Below are positions 33,464 through 41,598 of a stretch of DNA of 46,618 nt, in pieces. The position numbers and the translations under genes were made by a program. The notes below the pieces were generated by a model that saw only the letters and a list, made by a program, of their open reading frames with translations, made no database searches and was not told the origin of the DNA. This DNA is from an uncultured Ruminococcus sp. (GTDB lineage Bacteria > Bacillota > Clostridia > Oscillospirales > Ruminococcaceae). Position 1 is the first letter of the stretch, and every line of letters starts with the position of its first letter. Where the stretch lies: the NCBI GenBank assembly GCA_937926145.1, contig CALANW010000081.1, positions 1 through 46,618 of the forward strand, written 5' to 3'.

Positions 33464-35593
33464 TCACACCAATTCAAACTCCGCAATGTTATCAGTCAAA
33501 CTGCTGCCGCCTATCCAAAGCGTAAAACTGCCCTTTTCGGCGGTGTAGTTCATCTCGGCATCGTGAAAACGAAGCATATCCTCGGTGACAGTGAATTCAA
33601 CTCTTCTGCTCTCCCCTGCGCCAAGGCTGACTCTCTCAAAGCCTTTGAGCTCTCTCATAAGCCGAACAACGCTCGCTTTGATATCGCGTATGTAAAGCTG
33701 AACGACCTCGTCGGAAGCCATATCACCGCAGTTTTTCACATTGACCGAAGCCTTTATGCAGCCGTCTGCCGTAAGCTTATTGTCCGAAAGCTCAACGGGC
33801 GAATACTCGAATTTTGTATAGGAAAGTCCGTATCCGAACGGGAAAAGCGGAACATTCGGCGCGTCCATATAGTTTGAAACGAACGGAACATAACCGTCCG
33901 TGTTCGGCTTCGGACGACCCGTGGAATAGGTTCGGTAACTTATCGGGAGCTGACCCGTACAATACGGCATACTCATTGAAAGTCTGCCCGATGGCGACAC
34001 CGCCCCGAACAGAATATCCGCCATTGCATAGCCTCCCATAGAGCCTGCGAGCCAAACTTCAAGCATTGCCGCAGAATTTTCCGCCTCATGTGGAACTGCG
34101 AGCGGTCTGCCGCCGTAAAGTACGGTGACGATATTCCTGTTCACACTAAGCACCGCATCGAACAGCTTCTTCTGCCCGTCCGAAAGGCTTATGTCTGTGA
34201 TTGACCTTGATTCACCAGTGGTCATTTCATCTTCGCCGAGAGCAAGAATGACCGTGTCAGCCGCTTCTGCCGCCTTTACTGCAGCATCAATGTCGGTATC
34301 GAAAAGAACGTATTCAACATTCGCATCGGAATAAAGCTCATCAATGCCCTTTTTGAGCGTAACGGTCTTTTCTCTGTCGCCGAAAAGCGCCCACGTTCCG
34401 AGGGTATCTCCGCAATCCGCCAAAGCGCCGATGACCGCAAGCTTTGCATTCTTTTTAAGAGGAAGTACGCCGTTGTTTTTCAGCAAAACTATACTTTCCT
34501 CGGCTGCCTTTCGTGCAAGCGCCTTATGCTCACCGCAGAAAGGAAGTGCCTTTTCCGCCTCGGTGTCAGCGTCCTTGTAAGGATTCTCGAAAAGTCCAAG
34601 CTCGTTTTTCAGGGTCAGTATGCGCATCACTGCTTCATCGACAGCCTTTTCGTCTATTTCTCCGTCCTTGACAAGCTTTTCAAGTTCATAAAGATAGCAA
34701 GGCGACATCATTTCGATATCACAGCCTGCTTTCATTGCCTTTTTCGCAGCATCACGGCGGTCGTCGCTCGCACCGTGATTTATCGATTCATCTATTGCCG
34801 CATAATCGGTGATAAGAACGCCCTTAAAGCCAAGCTTTTCGCGCAATACGTCTTTCATAAGACGGCGGTTAACGGTGCAGGGAATTCTGTCAATGGTGTT
34901 GAATGCGGTCATTACGAGCTTTACGCCTGCATCAATGGCGGCTTTGTATGAGGGAAGATGATCGTCGAAGAAAGTTCTCTCGGATATCTCGGTGACATTG
35001 TAGTCCCTGCCTGCCTTTACAGCGCCATAGCCTGCAAAATGCTTTACACAGGCAGCTATCTTTCCCTTTACGGAAACGTCATCACCCTGAAAGCCTTTTA
35101 CCATTGCCGCCGCCATTTTTCCGTTAAGATAAGGGTCTTCGCCCGTGGATTCCATGCATCTTCCCCAACGGCTGTCCTCGCACAGATCAGCCATAGGCGA
35201 GAATGTGAGATGGATCCCTGATGCGGCAGACTCACGCGCAGCCGCCGATGAAAGCTCCTCCGCAAGCTTCGGGTCAAAGGTCGAACCGAGAGCGAGCGGC
35301 ACGGGAAAAGTCGTCCTCATTCCGTGAATGATATCGGTCATAAAAACAGCGGGGATATGGTGCGGCTGATTTTCTATTATCTTCTTCTGGAGCGCGGTAA
35401 GCTTTTCTGCGCCTGCTTCACCAAGGACACTTCCGACACGGTACTGCTGATTCGGTTCGAGGTCAAAGTTGACCTAAGGACCGGTATAATTAACGATCTT
35501 TCCGTACAGTGCGCCGTTGAACTGTATCATCTGCTCTATTTTTTCAGTAAGGCTCATACTTTCAAGAAGTTCGGCAAGCTTTGCTGTTTCCAT
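33464..35593 (-). pseudogene. GH3 beta-glucosidase-like gene interrupted by an in-frame amber codon
   Basis: A glycoside hydrolase family 3 enzyme of the BglX type. ATG 35593 has AAAAGGAG 8 nt upstream and opens a frame METAKLAELLESMSLTEKIE... that is typical GH3. At codon 40 (35476-35474) the frame meets TAG. It then continues unbroken (VNFDLEPNQQYRVGSVLGEA...) for 669 more codons. Later motifs are intact: KHFAGYG (about 184-190), nucleophile Asp in GVLITDY (about D263), the C-terminal sandwich, and a fibronectin-III-like end. An internal ATG at 35341 lacks a ribosome binding site and would drop part of the barrel. It is a recent nonsense mutation, a sequencing error or a readthrough case. 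A family member would hydrolyse beta-glucosides; there is no signal peptide. Confidence 0.85.
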
Positions 35594-35629
35594 ATTTTTT
35601 GCTCCTTTTCGCAAACTTTGATTTTCATA

Positions 35630-35658
35630 ATTATACAACAACATCATCGGTATGTCAA
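35630..35658 (-). promoter_or_regulatory. Promoter of the GH3 gene
   Basis: On the minus strand TTGACA (35658-35653) and TATAAT (35635-35630) with a 17-bp spacer, about 35 nt before ATG 35593. It supports 35593, not 35341, as the real gene start. Confidence 0.8.
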
Positions 35659-35724
35659 CACAAACGCTTTCGGCTTTTATCCGTTGAAAATACTGTTATT
35701 AAAATAGGATTAACACAGATGCGG

Positions 35725-35753
35725 TTGTGGAATTTACCTTTGATGTGTATAAT
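35725..35753 (+). promoter_or_regulatory. Promoter of the small paralogue pair
   Basis: TTGTGG (35725-35730) and TATAAT (35748-35753) with a 17-bp spacer; a second TATAAT follows at about 35756. Confidence 0.55.
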
Positions 35754-35788
35754 TATTATAATTATATCGATATATAGGGGGATAAAAA

Positions 35789-36358
35789 ATGCCGCTTTTT
35801 AACGACTATCAGCAGGGGTGCAGCTATTTGCACGAAATGCCGAGCTTTTATCAGGAAAACAGTGACAAAGTCAATCCGAGGGTCAGACAGCATATTTTTA
35901 ACGGTGTGCCCTGCGAATATGACGATAATATAAGAAATGCACCAAAAAGGCATACCAGCGGCAGCAGCATAAGGAACTATGTCCTCGCGGCTCTGTTCAT
36001 CAACACCGCTCTTGCGGTCGGCAAAGGTATCATTGAGCTGAAAAAGCCGTCGATAGGACTTGCCGTTCTCACCGTTTTTGCTTGTGTCCTGATTTTTGCG
36101 GCTCTTATATTTCTGTTCAGAGGGAAAGCGAACAACGCGGCTGTTTCGGCTGCTGACAGCGGCAATGTTCAGTGATTTATCTACCGTTCAAACGGAGTAT
36201 GCCGCTTTGAGATAGACCATATTGACAAGGACTGTTTTTACTTCGCCGATCTTGGTGATTTTATGGTCAAACTGCCTGTGAACAGAACCATTCCTCCCAC
36301 GGTGTACGGAGCAGTTATTGTCATAAACGGCGAAGAATACTTTTATCTTCTCGTATAA
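35789..36358 (+). pseudogene. Small membrane protein gene with an in-frame TGA (first of a paralogue pair)
   Basis: ATG 35789 (preceded by AGGGGG) opens a 128-codon frame ending at TGA 36173-36175. The same frame then continues FIYRSNGVCRFEIDHIDKDC to TAA 36356-36358, giving 189 coding positions in all. The continuation resembles the C-terminus of the next gene: FADLGDFMVKLP...VYGAVIVINGEEYFYLLV against IDLENFIVELI...VYGAILNVNGRSVFMLF. Both proteins share a polar N-terminus, then a pair of membrane segments (here about 64-83 and 90-112), then this soluble tail. The TGA thus removes the conserved tail. Family not recognised. There is no sign of selenocysteine machinery here. Confidence 0.75.
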
Positions 36359-36368
36359 AGTAGAAACT

Positions 36369-36995
36369 ATGGACAGGATCATAACCGATGTAAGGGACAT
36401 ATCCGAGATGCCCCGACTTTGCCAGATGAACAATGCATCGTTAGAGCCAAGCCTTGACAGATACATTCTCGGCGGAACAAAATGCACTATGAACGAAAGG
36501 CTCTGCCGCTCGCTCAAAGCGCATATCGAAAGGTCGGTTGGACTTTCGACCATTTCTGCAGTCATATTTAAGGTCATCGGGATAATGCTCCTGCTGACCA
36601 TTATTTTTCCGCTCATATCAATAATATTCTGTGCTGCAAAGGGCGACGGCAGATCGGCCGCCATAACTTTTATTTTCATAGTCCCGATCATTGCTTTCGA
36701 TGTGTTCCTTTTGTGGCTGTCTTCACAGCAGAAAAAGCAGCATAACAGCTATTCCAAAGCTATGGAGAACATCGTTCCGAATCATAGTGAATGTTACAGA
36801 TACAAGCGCCGTGAGATAATGCGGTATTCCTACGACAGCGTTGACAGCACGGAATACAGGTATTATATCGACCTTGAAAATTTTATTGTTGAGCTTATCA
36901 ACCCTTCCGAAAAATGGGGTTTTTCGGAGTATGTTTATGGCGCGATACTGAACGTGAACGGGAGATCGGTATTTATGCTTTTCTACGAAGAATAA
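36369..36995 (+). CDS. Small membrane protein of unknown function (second paralogue, 208 aa)
   Basis: An intact paralogue of the preceding gene. It has a polar N-terminus with LDRYILGGTKCTMNERLCRS (about residues 29-48) and two hydrophobic segments (about 62-86 and 98-117). A soluble tail follows, with YRYYIDLENFIVELINPSEK and VYGAILNVNGRSVFMLFYEE. The tail may form a small beta-barrel-like domain facing the cytoplasm; this is inference. It starts 11 nt after the previous stop codon with no good ribosome binding site, which suggests translational coupling. Function unknown. Confidence 0.7.
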   Translation: MDRIITDVRDISEMPRLCQMNNASLEPSLDRYILGGTKCTMNERLCRSLKAHIERSVGLSTISAVIFKVIGIMLLLTIIFPLISIIFCAAKGDGRSAAITFIFIVPIIAFDVFLLWLSSQQKKQHNSYSKAMENIVPNHSECYRYKRREIMRYSYDSVDSTEYRYYIDLENFIVELINPSEKWGFSEYVYGAILNVNGRSVFMLFYEE

Positions 36996-37007
36996 TGCCG
37001 ATATCCT

Positions 37008-37907
37008 TTAAATTTTCCCGCTGCTGCCAAGTATCATTCTCTCCATTTCCCTCGCGGCGATGCTGAGAGAATGTTTTTTTCGCTTTACAAAGCAGACTTT
37101 TCGGTGCGGAACTTCCTCTGTCAGCGAGAGCCGCAGAATACCCTGCTCTGTTGAATATTCGGCGAGAAATTCTTCGGGGACAAAGCCTATCCCGAGGTTA
37201 TTTTTCACCATTGGGAGTATCTGGTCAGCCGTTGCGGCTTCGATATCGGGCGAAAATACACAGCCGTAACGCTCGAACCACTCGGAATAAAGTTCGTATG
37301 TCTTTGTCTGCCTGCCGAGGGAGATGAGCGGCATTTTAGATATCTCCGAAAGTGAAAGTTCTCTTTCCGCAAGTTCCGAAAACGCTGTTCCGCAGACGGC
37401 AGTTTCCTTTATATCCATAATTTCCGATGAAGCAAGCGAATTCATTTCGCCCGTGGGAGTTGTGACAACGGCAATATCCGCAAGCCCGTCATTGAGCGCC
37501 GAGAGCGCCTGCGGTGTGGAGTGGTTGAACAGCCTTAAACGAACTCCGGGATATTTCTGACGATATTCATTCAGCACGGGCAGAAGAAAGCACCTCAGAG
37601 CTATCTCGCTCGTTCCGATAGTCACAAGACCTTTGTTGAGTGAGCGTTCAAGGCTTATCTCCTCCTCGCCTGCCTGTATCTGCTCAACGGCGGCGGAGAT
37701 GTGCGCATAGAGCCTTTCGCCCTCGGGAGTGAGCGTCACGCCTTTTCTTGAACGTACAAAAAGGGTGCAGTTCAGTTCACTTTCGAGGTTTTTTATCGTT
37801 CGGGTAATATTGGACTGATTATTCATCAGCGCCTCCGCCGCACGGGTTATGCTGCCGTATTTTGCGGCGTAATAAAATATCTTGTAATAATCAAAGCTTA
37901 TATACAT
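37008..37907 (-). CDS. LysR family transcriptional regulator
   Basis: A 299-aa LysR-type regulator. The N-terminal winged helix-turn-helix (about residues 1-60) reads YKIFYYAAKYGSITRAAEAL then NNQSNITRTIKNLESELNCT, close to the family consensus. The effector-binding domain (about 90-295) is periplasmic-binding-protein-like. GGAGGGGC precedes ATG 37907. LysR genes often stand next to or opposite their targets; the facing + strand gene ends 12 nt away, and the gene behind the promoter is a lipoprotein on the same strand, so no divergent target is evident. Its ligand is unknown. Autoregulation is possible. Confidence 0.92.
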   Translation of the reverse strand: MYISFDYYKIFYYAAKYGSITRAAEALMNNQSNITRTIKNLESELNCTLFVRSRKGVTLTPEGERLYAHISAAVEQIQAGEEEISLERSLNKGLVTIGTSEIALRCFLLPVLNEYRQKYPGVRLRLFNHSTPQALSALNDGLADIAVVTTPTGEMNSLASSEIMDIKETAVCGTAFSELAERELSLSEISKMPLISLGRQTKTYELYSEWFERYGCVFSPDIEAATADQILPMVKNNLGIGFVPEEFLAEYSTEQGILRLSLTEEVPHRKVCFVKRKKHSLSIAAREMERMILGSSGKI

Positions 37908-37939
37908 ACTGCCCCTCCGTGATCTCGACTATATGTATA

Positions 37940-37968
37940 AGTATATAATAATTGCGAAGCTATGTCAA
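37940..37968 (-). promoter_or_regulatory. Promoter of the LysR gene
   Basis: On the minus strand TTGACA (37968-37963) and TATACT (37945-37940) with a 17-bp spacer. The -35 follows directly on the T-run of the preceding lipoprotein terminator. Confidence 0.7.
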
Positions 37969-37975
37969 CAAAAAC

Positions 37976-38021
37976 AAAGCCGACTTTATACTGACCCGAA
38001 GATCGGCATAAAGTCGGCTTT
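37976..38021 (-). terminator. Terminator of the 194-aa lipoprotein gene
   Basis: AAAGCCGACTTTAT pairs with ATAAAGTCGGCTTT; on the minus strand the stem is followed by GTTTTTG. Confidence 0.85.
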
Positions 38022-38066
38022 GCTTTTGAAAGGACTATAAACCGTAAGATGGTATCTTAACTTAAC

Positions 38067-38651
38067 TTAGCTTAAAAGAGCAACAGCTGTTCCCATATAT
38101 GTTACAGTTTCATCAGCTGAAAGGTACTTGCCCTCGTAAACAGCGCCTGCTGCATTCAAAATGTACACCTGATCGCTGTCGTTCTCGGCAAAGCCGATCT
38201 CGAAGTCCTGTGATGTGTAAACGTCGGTAACTGTGAGAAGCGTCCAGTTCATTCCGTCTTCATCTGTGTTGGTTTCAGCTGCGTATGTTCCGCAGATAAC
38301 ATCTCCCGAACCGTCAGGGCTGTATACGAAAAGTGAAGCCATAGGTGTGCCCGAAGGAGCTGTGAACATAGAGAAAACAAGCTCATTCTGGTTTTCATCA
38401 GCTGCATAAACGCCTACGCTGATCATATCGGAAGTAACATCGAGAAGTGTGAACTCGCCTGATGTGCTGCTGTCAGCTGCTTCGCCATCATCGGAAACTT
38501 CTGCTTCATCAGCTTCGCCTGCATCTTCTACTTCAGCAGCTGCTGCATTGTCGGGTTCGGAATAATCATCGGAAACATCGCTGTCACCGCAAGCTGCCAT
38601 TGTAACTGCGAGCATACACATTGCAAGGATCGCTGTAATTTTCTTTTTCAT
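38067..38651 (-). CDS. Secreted lipoprotein with acidic linker (194 aa)
   Basis: No enzyme family recognised. The N-terminus KKKITAILAMCMLAVTMAAC is a signal peptide with lipobox MAAC (Cys about 21). An acidic, Asp/Glu/Ala-rich linker (about residues 23-65) then leads to a beta-rich C-terminal domain (about 68-190) with alternating hydrophobic positions. TAGGAGAG lies 7 nt before ATG 38651, so the longer frame starting at 38696 is rejected. Monocistronic, with its own promoter and terminator. Probably a cell-surface binding or structural protein; function unknown. Confidence 0.8.
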   Translation of the reverse strand: MKKKITAILAMCMLAVTMAACGDSDVSDDYSEPDNAAAAEVEDAGEADEAEVSDDGEAADSSTSGEFTLLDVTSDMISVGVYAADENQNELVFSMFTAPSGTPMASLFVYSPDGSGDVICGTYAAETNTDEDGMNWTLLTVTDVYTSQDFEIGFAENDSDQVYILNAAGAVYEGKYLSADETVTYMGTAVALLS

Positions 38652-38703
38652 AATATTATCTCTCCTAAAATTAAATATTCTATGCTTTATTTGCATTGTC
38701 CCT

Positions 38704-38732
38704 ATTTTAGCACTTTAGAAAAATAATTTCAA
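38704..38732 (-). promoter_or_regulatory. Promoter of the 194-aa lipoprotein gene
   Basis: On the minus strand TTGAAA (38732-38727) and TAAAAT (38709-38704) with a 17-bp spacer. Confidence 0.65.
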
Positions 38733-38825
38733 TGATTTTTTACATAAATTTAATATTTAAAAATAAACTTATTTTACAATATTTTCACAAATATTTATAG
38801 TTTCAGATAATTTTATTAAAATATA

Positions 38826-38854
38826 GTGACAAATCAAGCTGATTGTGTTATAAT
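38826..38854 (+). promoter_or_regulatory. Promoter of the disrupted zinc-ribbon-like gene
   Basis: GTGACA (38826-38831) and TATAAT (38849-38854) with a 17-bp spacer, about 45 nt before AAGGAG (38899-38904). Confidence 0.5.
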
Positions 38855-38911
38855 AGTTTAAATATAGTTATATACATATTAATATTTTAGCAATATATAA
38901 GGAGCAATGCA

Positions 38912-39350
38912 ATAAAAATAATAGAAAACAAAATAAAATGCTTAAAATGCGGCGATATCATCGTTTCGGAGAGCGTTCACGAATACAAAAGCTGTTCCTG
39001 CGGCGCTTGCTCGGTCGATGGCGGCAAAAGTTATTTATACTAAACACCATTTAAAATTTGAAAAAAATCAAGCCGACAATCTCGAATATATTGGATTTCG
39101 GCGCAGATTTTTTCCTTTATTTTATTGGTGTTTAGTATTACGGCGCGGCGGCAATAAGGAAAACTGGGAAGAGTTAAGCGTACTCGAACCCGATGACAAT
39201 ATCGAAGCTGACCCAAAATCAGCGGAGAAACATCTTGATGTGCAGGAAATACTTAATGAAAAATTCGGCGGCATCAAAATTTCCGATGATGTCCTTGATG
39301 AAGTGGCAGGCGAACTTGCCGAACGATGCACTGATAACGGAAGAATATGA
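38912..39350 (+). pseudogene. Small Cys-rich (zinc-ribbon-like, DUF7695 type) gene split by a miniature element
   Basis: A frame from 38912 reads KIIENKIKCLKCGDIIVSES, then CSCGACSVDGGKSYL. At 39038 it is cut by a 100-bp element. After the element and a duplicated TTA, the coding sense resumes, shifted by one base, as RRGGNKENWEELSVLEPDDN. Removing 103 bp (element plus one TTA) restores one frame, KSYLRRGGNKENWEEL, which matches the common small family with CGD..., VDGG and YLRR motifs. The expected start codon is ATA (38912) at ideal spacing from AAGGAG, so the start also seems lost. The frame from ATG 39018 through the element is an artefact of the insertion. Confidence 0.75.
39038..39137. 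repeat. Miniature inverted-repeat element, copy B1 (100 bp), inserted in a gene
   Basis: Perfect 11-bp terminal inverted repeats TACTAAACACC/GGTGTTTAGTA, with near-complete arm pairing beyond. It is flanked by TTA on both sides (39035-39037 and 39138-39140), a clear 3-bp target duplication. Its arms carry AAAAAATCAAGC and AAAAAATC(T)GCGC blocks also found in the A copies, so A and B are related subfamilies. Confidence 0.85.
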
Positions 39351-39354
39351 TAAA

Positions 39355-39388
39355 AGCGGCTGATGCGTTGGATATTGCATCAGCCGCT
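39355..39388 (+). terminator. Terminator remnant after the disrupted gene
   Basis: AGCGGCTGATGC pairs perfectly with GCATCAGCCGCT. The T-run that should follow is interrupted after TTA by element B2 and seems to resume as TTATTATT on the far side. Confidence 0.6.
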
Positions 39389-39390
39389 TA

Positions 39391-39504
39391 TGCTAAACAC
39401 CATTTATAATTTGAAAAAATCAAGCCGATATCCCGCAGCTGTTTTTAACAGGTTTGTATTGGATTTCGGCGCAGATTTTTTCTGTATTTTATTGGTGTTT
39501 AGTA
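39391..39504. repeat. Miniature inverted-repeat element, copy B2 (114 bp)
   Basis: The ends are TGCTAAACACC and GGTGTTTAGTA, flanked by TTA on both sides. It is 14 bp longer than B1 because of a loop containing AGCTGTTTTTAACAG, related to the AGCTGTTAAACAGCT loop of A2. It sits in the tail of the terminator at 39355. Confidence 0.8.
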
Positions 39505-39516
39505 TTATTATTAAGT

Positions 39517-41295
39517 TTATGCCGCCTTTATCACCCTTACCGCCCTATAATCGGTAAAAACGCTCCGATCATCTTCATATTTTTTGACCGAACGGATAAT
39601 ATTTCCCGCAAGGTCATATTCATAGCTGTATGTTGTCACATAAGTGCCTGCGGAATAATTTGCCATCTCATTATCGTGGTCGGCGGTGAATATTTCTTCA
39701 GAAAGATCCCCGTTTTTGTCGTATATATATTCGTATTTAAGAGTACCGCCATAGGTTCTCAGCACGTATATTTTCTCCAAAAGCTTTCCGTCCCCGTCAA
39801 ATTTATAGCTGTAACAATAATCATCGCATCGGTCACAGCCGTTGTCATAGTATTCCGTTGTAACGCTGTTCTCACATATAAGTCTGCCGCCGCTGTCATA
39901 TTCATAGGTAATGGTTCGGGCAAGATTCATATCCTTGTCAAAACGCTCGGTTTTTGAAATAAGGCCGCTTGCATTATATTCCGTTGTTCTGACCATATTG
40001 TAATATATATCCTGACCGACCTTTTCATACCTGACTTCAAGCCCGTTTTCGTATGTATAGGTTTCCGTTCTTCCGTCGGTATAATTTCGTATCTCCTTGA
40101 TAAGCTCATCTGTATCGCCTTTGTAAAAATACTCTGTTATGCAAAGGATCTCTCCCTTTGAAAAAGAAGAAAATTCGGTGCGTGTTTCAATGCGTCCAAA
40201 GTCATCGTATGTAAGCTCGTCATCGTCAGGAAGCAAGTTTCCGTTTTCATCATAAGTATAAATACGTCCGCTGTTATATATCTCTGATCTGATCTTTCCG
40301 CTCGGATAGTAGGTGTATCTCAGTTTTTTATTGTACTCATCTTCAAGAGGTTTTCCTGCATAATCATAAGAATAGCTGTTCTCATCAACATTTCCGCTTT
40401 CGGTATACTCTGTGCGGCTGAATGTCTTTTTAAACACAATATCATATTCAAGATCAACGTCAAGCACTTCTTCAAGCTCCGCAAGAGAGTCCCTGTCCTT
40501 GTAATACTCGTCAAGCAAAGCGGAGATAATGCTCGGCGATTTTTCCTCTATATCCAAGACCTCACTGTACGGCATAAGCTTCCACTGCGGTTCAAGCTTA
40601 CTAAAATATGAACGGATATATTCGTTGTATTGCTCTTCATTTTCAAAGCCGCTGTATTCGTATCCCATTGCGCCGCTGAAAGAATACCGCCCGATATATT
40701 CCGATGAAAGCTTTCGTCCGTTCAGCTCCAGCTTTATTATGCCGCCGTCCCCTGCCGTGCCGCCGACAAAACATTCCGCAAAGTATTGATCTTCCCCGTC
40801 AAGGATAAAGCTTTGGGGGATATCTCCGTTATATGAACACCATGTTTTCTCATCGGTAAAAACAGTTCCGCCGTCAGGTTCAGCCATAAATGCACCCTTA
40901 TTGTCAACGGAGAAAACAGCCGATGCGGATATATTTGCCGCTGCCTGAATGACAACCTCGGGAGTGCCGTCCGAATCAAGGTCGCAGACATAACAGTACG
41001 CCGCCTGCGGCAGCACCTCGTTAAAGCTTTCAAGCTGTACAAGCTTCTCCATATAGCTTTGCACACGGTCGTCATTGCTGTAACTCACCGTCCGGGAAGT
41101 TTCCCCCATTTCAGTTTCCGAAGCAACCGTTTCCGCAGGTATGGTTTCACCCGTTGTTTTCGTCGAAGTGAGAGACTCACTCTCCGATGCTTCAGCCGTT
41201 TCCGAAACTACCTCCGAATTTATATCATTCGCATTTGCACACGCACAAAGCATCACCGCCGACAATGCACAGATAAGCACACTTTTAAAATTCAT
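39517..41295 (-). CDS. Lipoprotein with YD/RHS-like repeats (592 aa)
   Basis: A surface lipoprotein. The signal peptide NFKSVLICALSAVMLCAC carries a Cys lipobox, and a Ser/Thr/Glu-rich linker spans about residues 25-75. A domain with calcium-loop-like CDLDSDGTPEVVIQ (about 110-123) covers about 80-270. From about 290 to the end, imperfect repeats of the YD kind occur, such as RYTYYPSGKIRSEIYNSG, YTYDENGNLL, YEYDSGGRLICE and YEYDLAGNIIRS. YD repeats build long beta-shells in RHS and wall-associated proteins; here there are too few for a full RHS shell. GGGGGTG precedes ATG 41295. No toxin domain or polymorphic C-terminus is visible. Confidence 0.8.
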   Translation of the reverse strand: MNFKSVLICALSAVMLCACANANDINSEVVSETAEASESESLTSTKTTGETIPAETVASETEMGETSRTVSYSNDDRVQSYMEKLVQLESFNEVLPQAAYCYVCDLDSDGTPEVVIQAAANISASAVFSVDNKGAFMAEPDGGTVFTDEKTWCSYNGDIPQSFILDGEDQYFAECFVGGTAGDGGIIKLELNGRKLSSEYIGRYSFSGAMGYEYSGFENEEQYNEYIRSYFSKLEPQWKLMPYSEVLDIEEKSPSIISALLDEYYKDRDSLAELEEVLDVDLEYDIVFKKTFSRTEYTESGNVDENSYSYDYAGKPLEDEYNKKLRYTYYPSGKIRSEIYNSGRIYTYDENGNLLPDDDELTYDDFGRIETRTEFSSFSKGEILCITEYFYKGDTDELIKEIRNYTDGRTETYTYENGLEVRYEKVGQDIYYNMVRTTEYNASGLISKTERFDKDMNLARTITYEYDSGGRLICENSVTTEYYDNGCDRCDDYCYSYKFDGDGKLLEKIYVLRTYGGTLKYEYIYDKNGDLSEEIFTADHDNEMANYSAGTYVTTYSYEYDLAGNIIRSVKKYEDDRSVFTDYRAVRVIKAA

Positions 41296-41331
41296 AAAAA
41301 CACCCCCATTTCAACAAATATCCTTAATAAT

Positions 41332-41360
41332 ATGATATCAGACCCGAGGACATATTTCAA
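41332..41360 (-). promoter_or_regulatory. Promoter of the YD-repeat lipoprotein gene
   Basis: On the minus strand TTGAAA (41360-41355) and TATCAT (41337-41332) with a 17-bp spacer. Confidence 0.5.
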
Positions 41361-41397
41361 TTACAAAGCGGTTACATTATGGTGATTTTTTGAAGCT

Positions 41398-41426
41398 AAA
41401 AAAGACACCCTTTTCAGAGTGTCTTT
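41398..41426 (-). terminator. Terminator of the trkA-trkH operon
   Basis: On the minus strand AAAGACAC pairs with GTGTCTTT around a short loop, followed by a TTT tract. It lies about 170 nt after the trkH stop codon. Confidence 0.8.
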
Positions 41427-41445
41427 AAGCCTATATTTAATTTAA

Positions 41446-41598
41446 ACGCGAACTGCCCACGGGGGCTTCCCCATTCAATTTTGATTTGTCACACTGTCAA
41501 ACAGACCCTCTTCGCGAACACAAACTTTATTTCCATTAAAAACAAGCGTAACGAAGTGAAGCGTGGCGCGAACTGCCCGCGGGGGCTTCCCCGCCCCG
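41446..41598 (-). repeat. Stop-codon-adjacent repeat element after trkH
   Basis: On the minus strand it begins right after the trkH TAG with GGGGCGGGGAAGCCCCCGCG and continues ...TTCGCGCC, CACTTCGTTACGCTTGTTT, TGTTCGCGAAGAGGG, then a second GGGGAAGCCCCCG...TTCGCG unit. The order and spacing match the element after ftsZ (14867-15062). The second unit is truncated here. No open frame. Confidence 0.75.

Noticed and set aside
33464..35341. GH3 gene starting at ATG 35341
   Set aside because: No ribosome binding site, loss of part of the barrel, and a perfect promoter, ribosome binding site and GH3 N-terminus are found at 35593, separated only by a TAG.
35474..36175. Recoding of stop codons (TAG as an amino acid, TGA as selenocysteine or Trp)
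   Set aside because: TGA and TAG end many intact genes here (for example rsmH and trkH), and no SECIS-like structure or Sec genes were seen.
39018..39350. Open frame of 110 codons from ATG 39018
   Set aside because: Its first 40 codons are the miniature element read through; only the part after 39138 is real coding sequence, and it belongs to a gene that began upstream in another frame.
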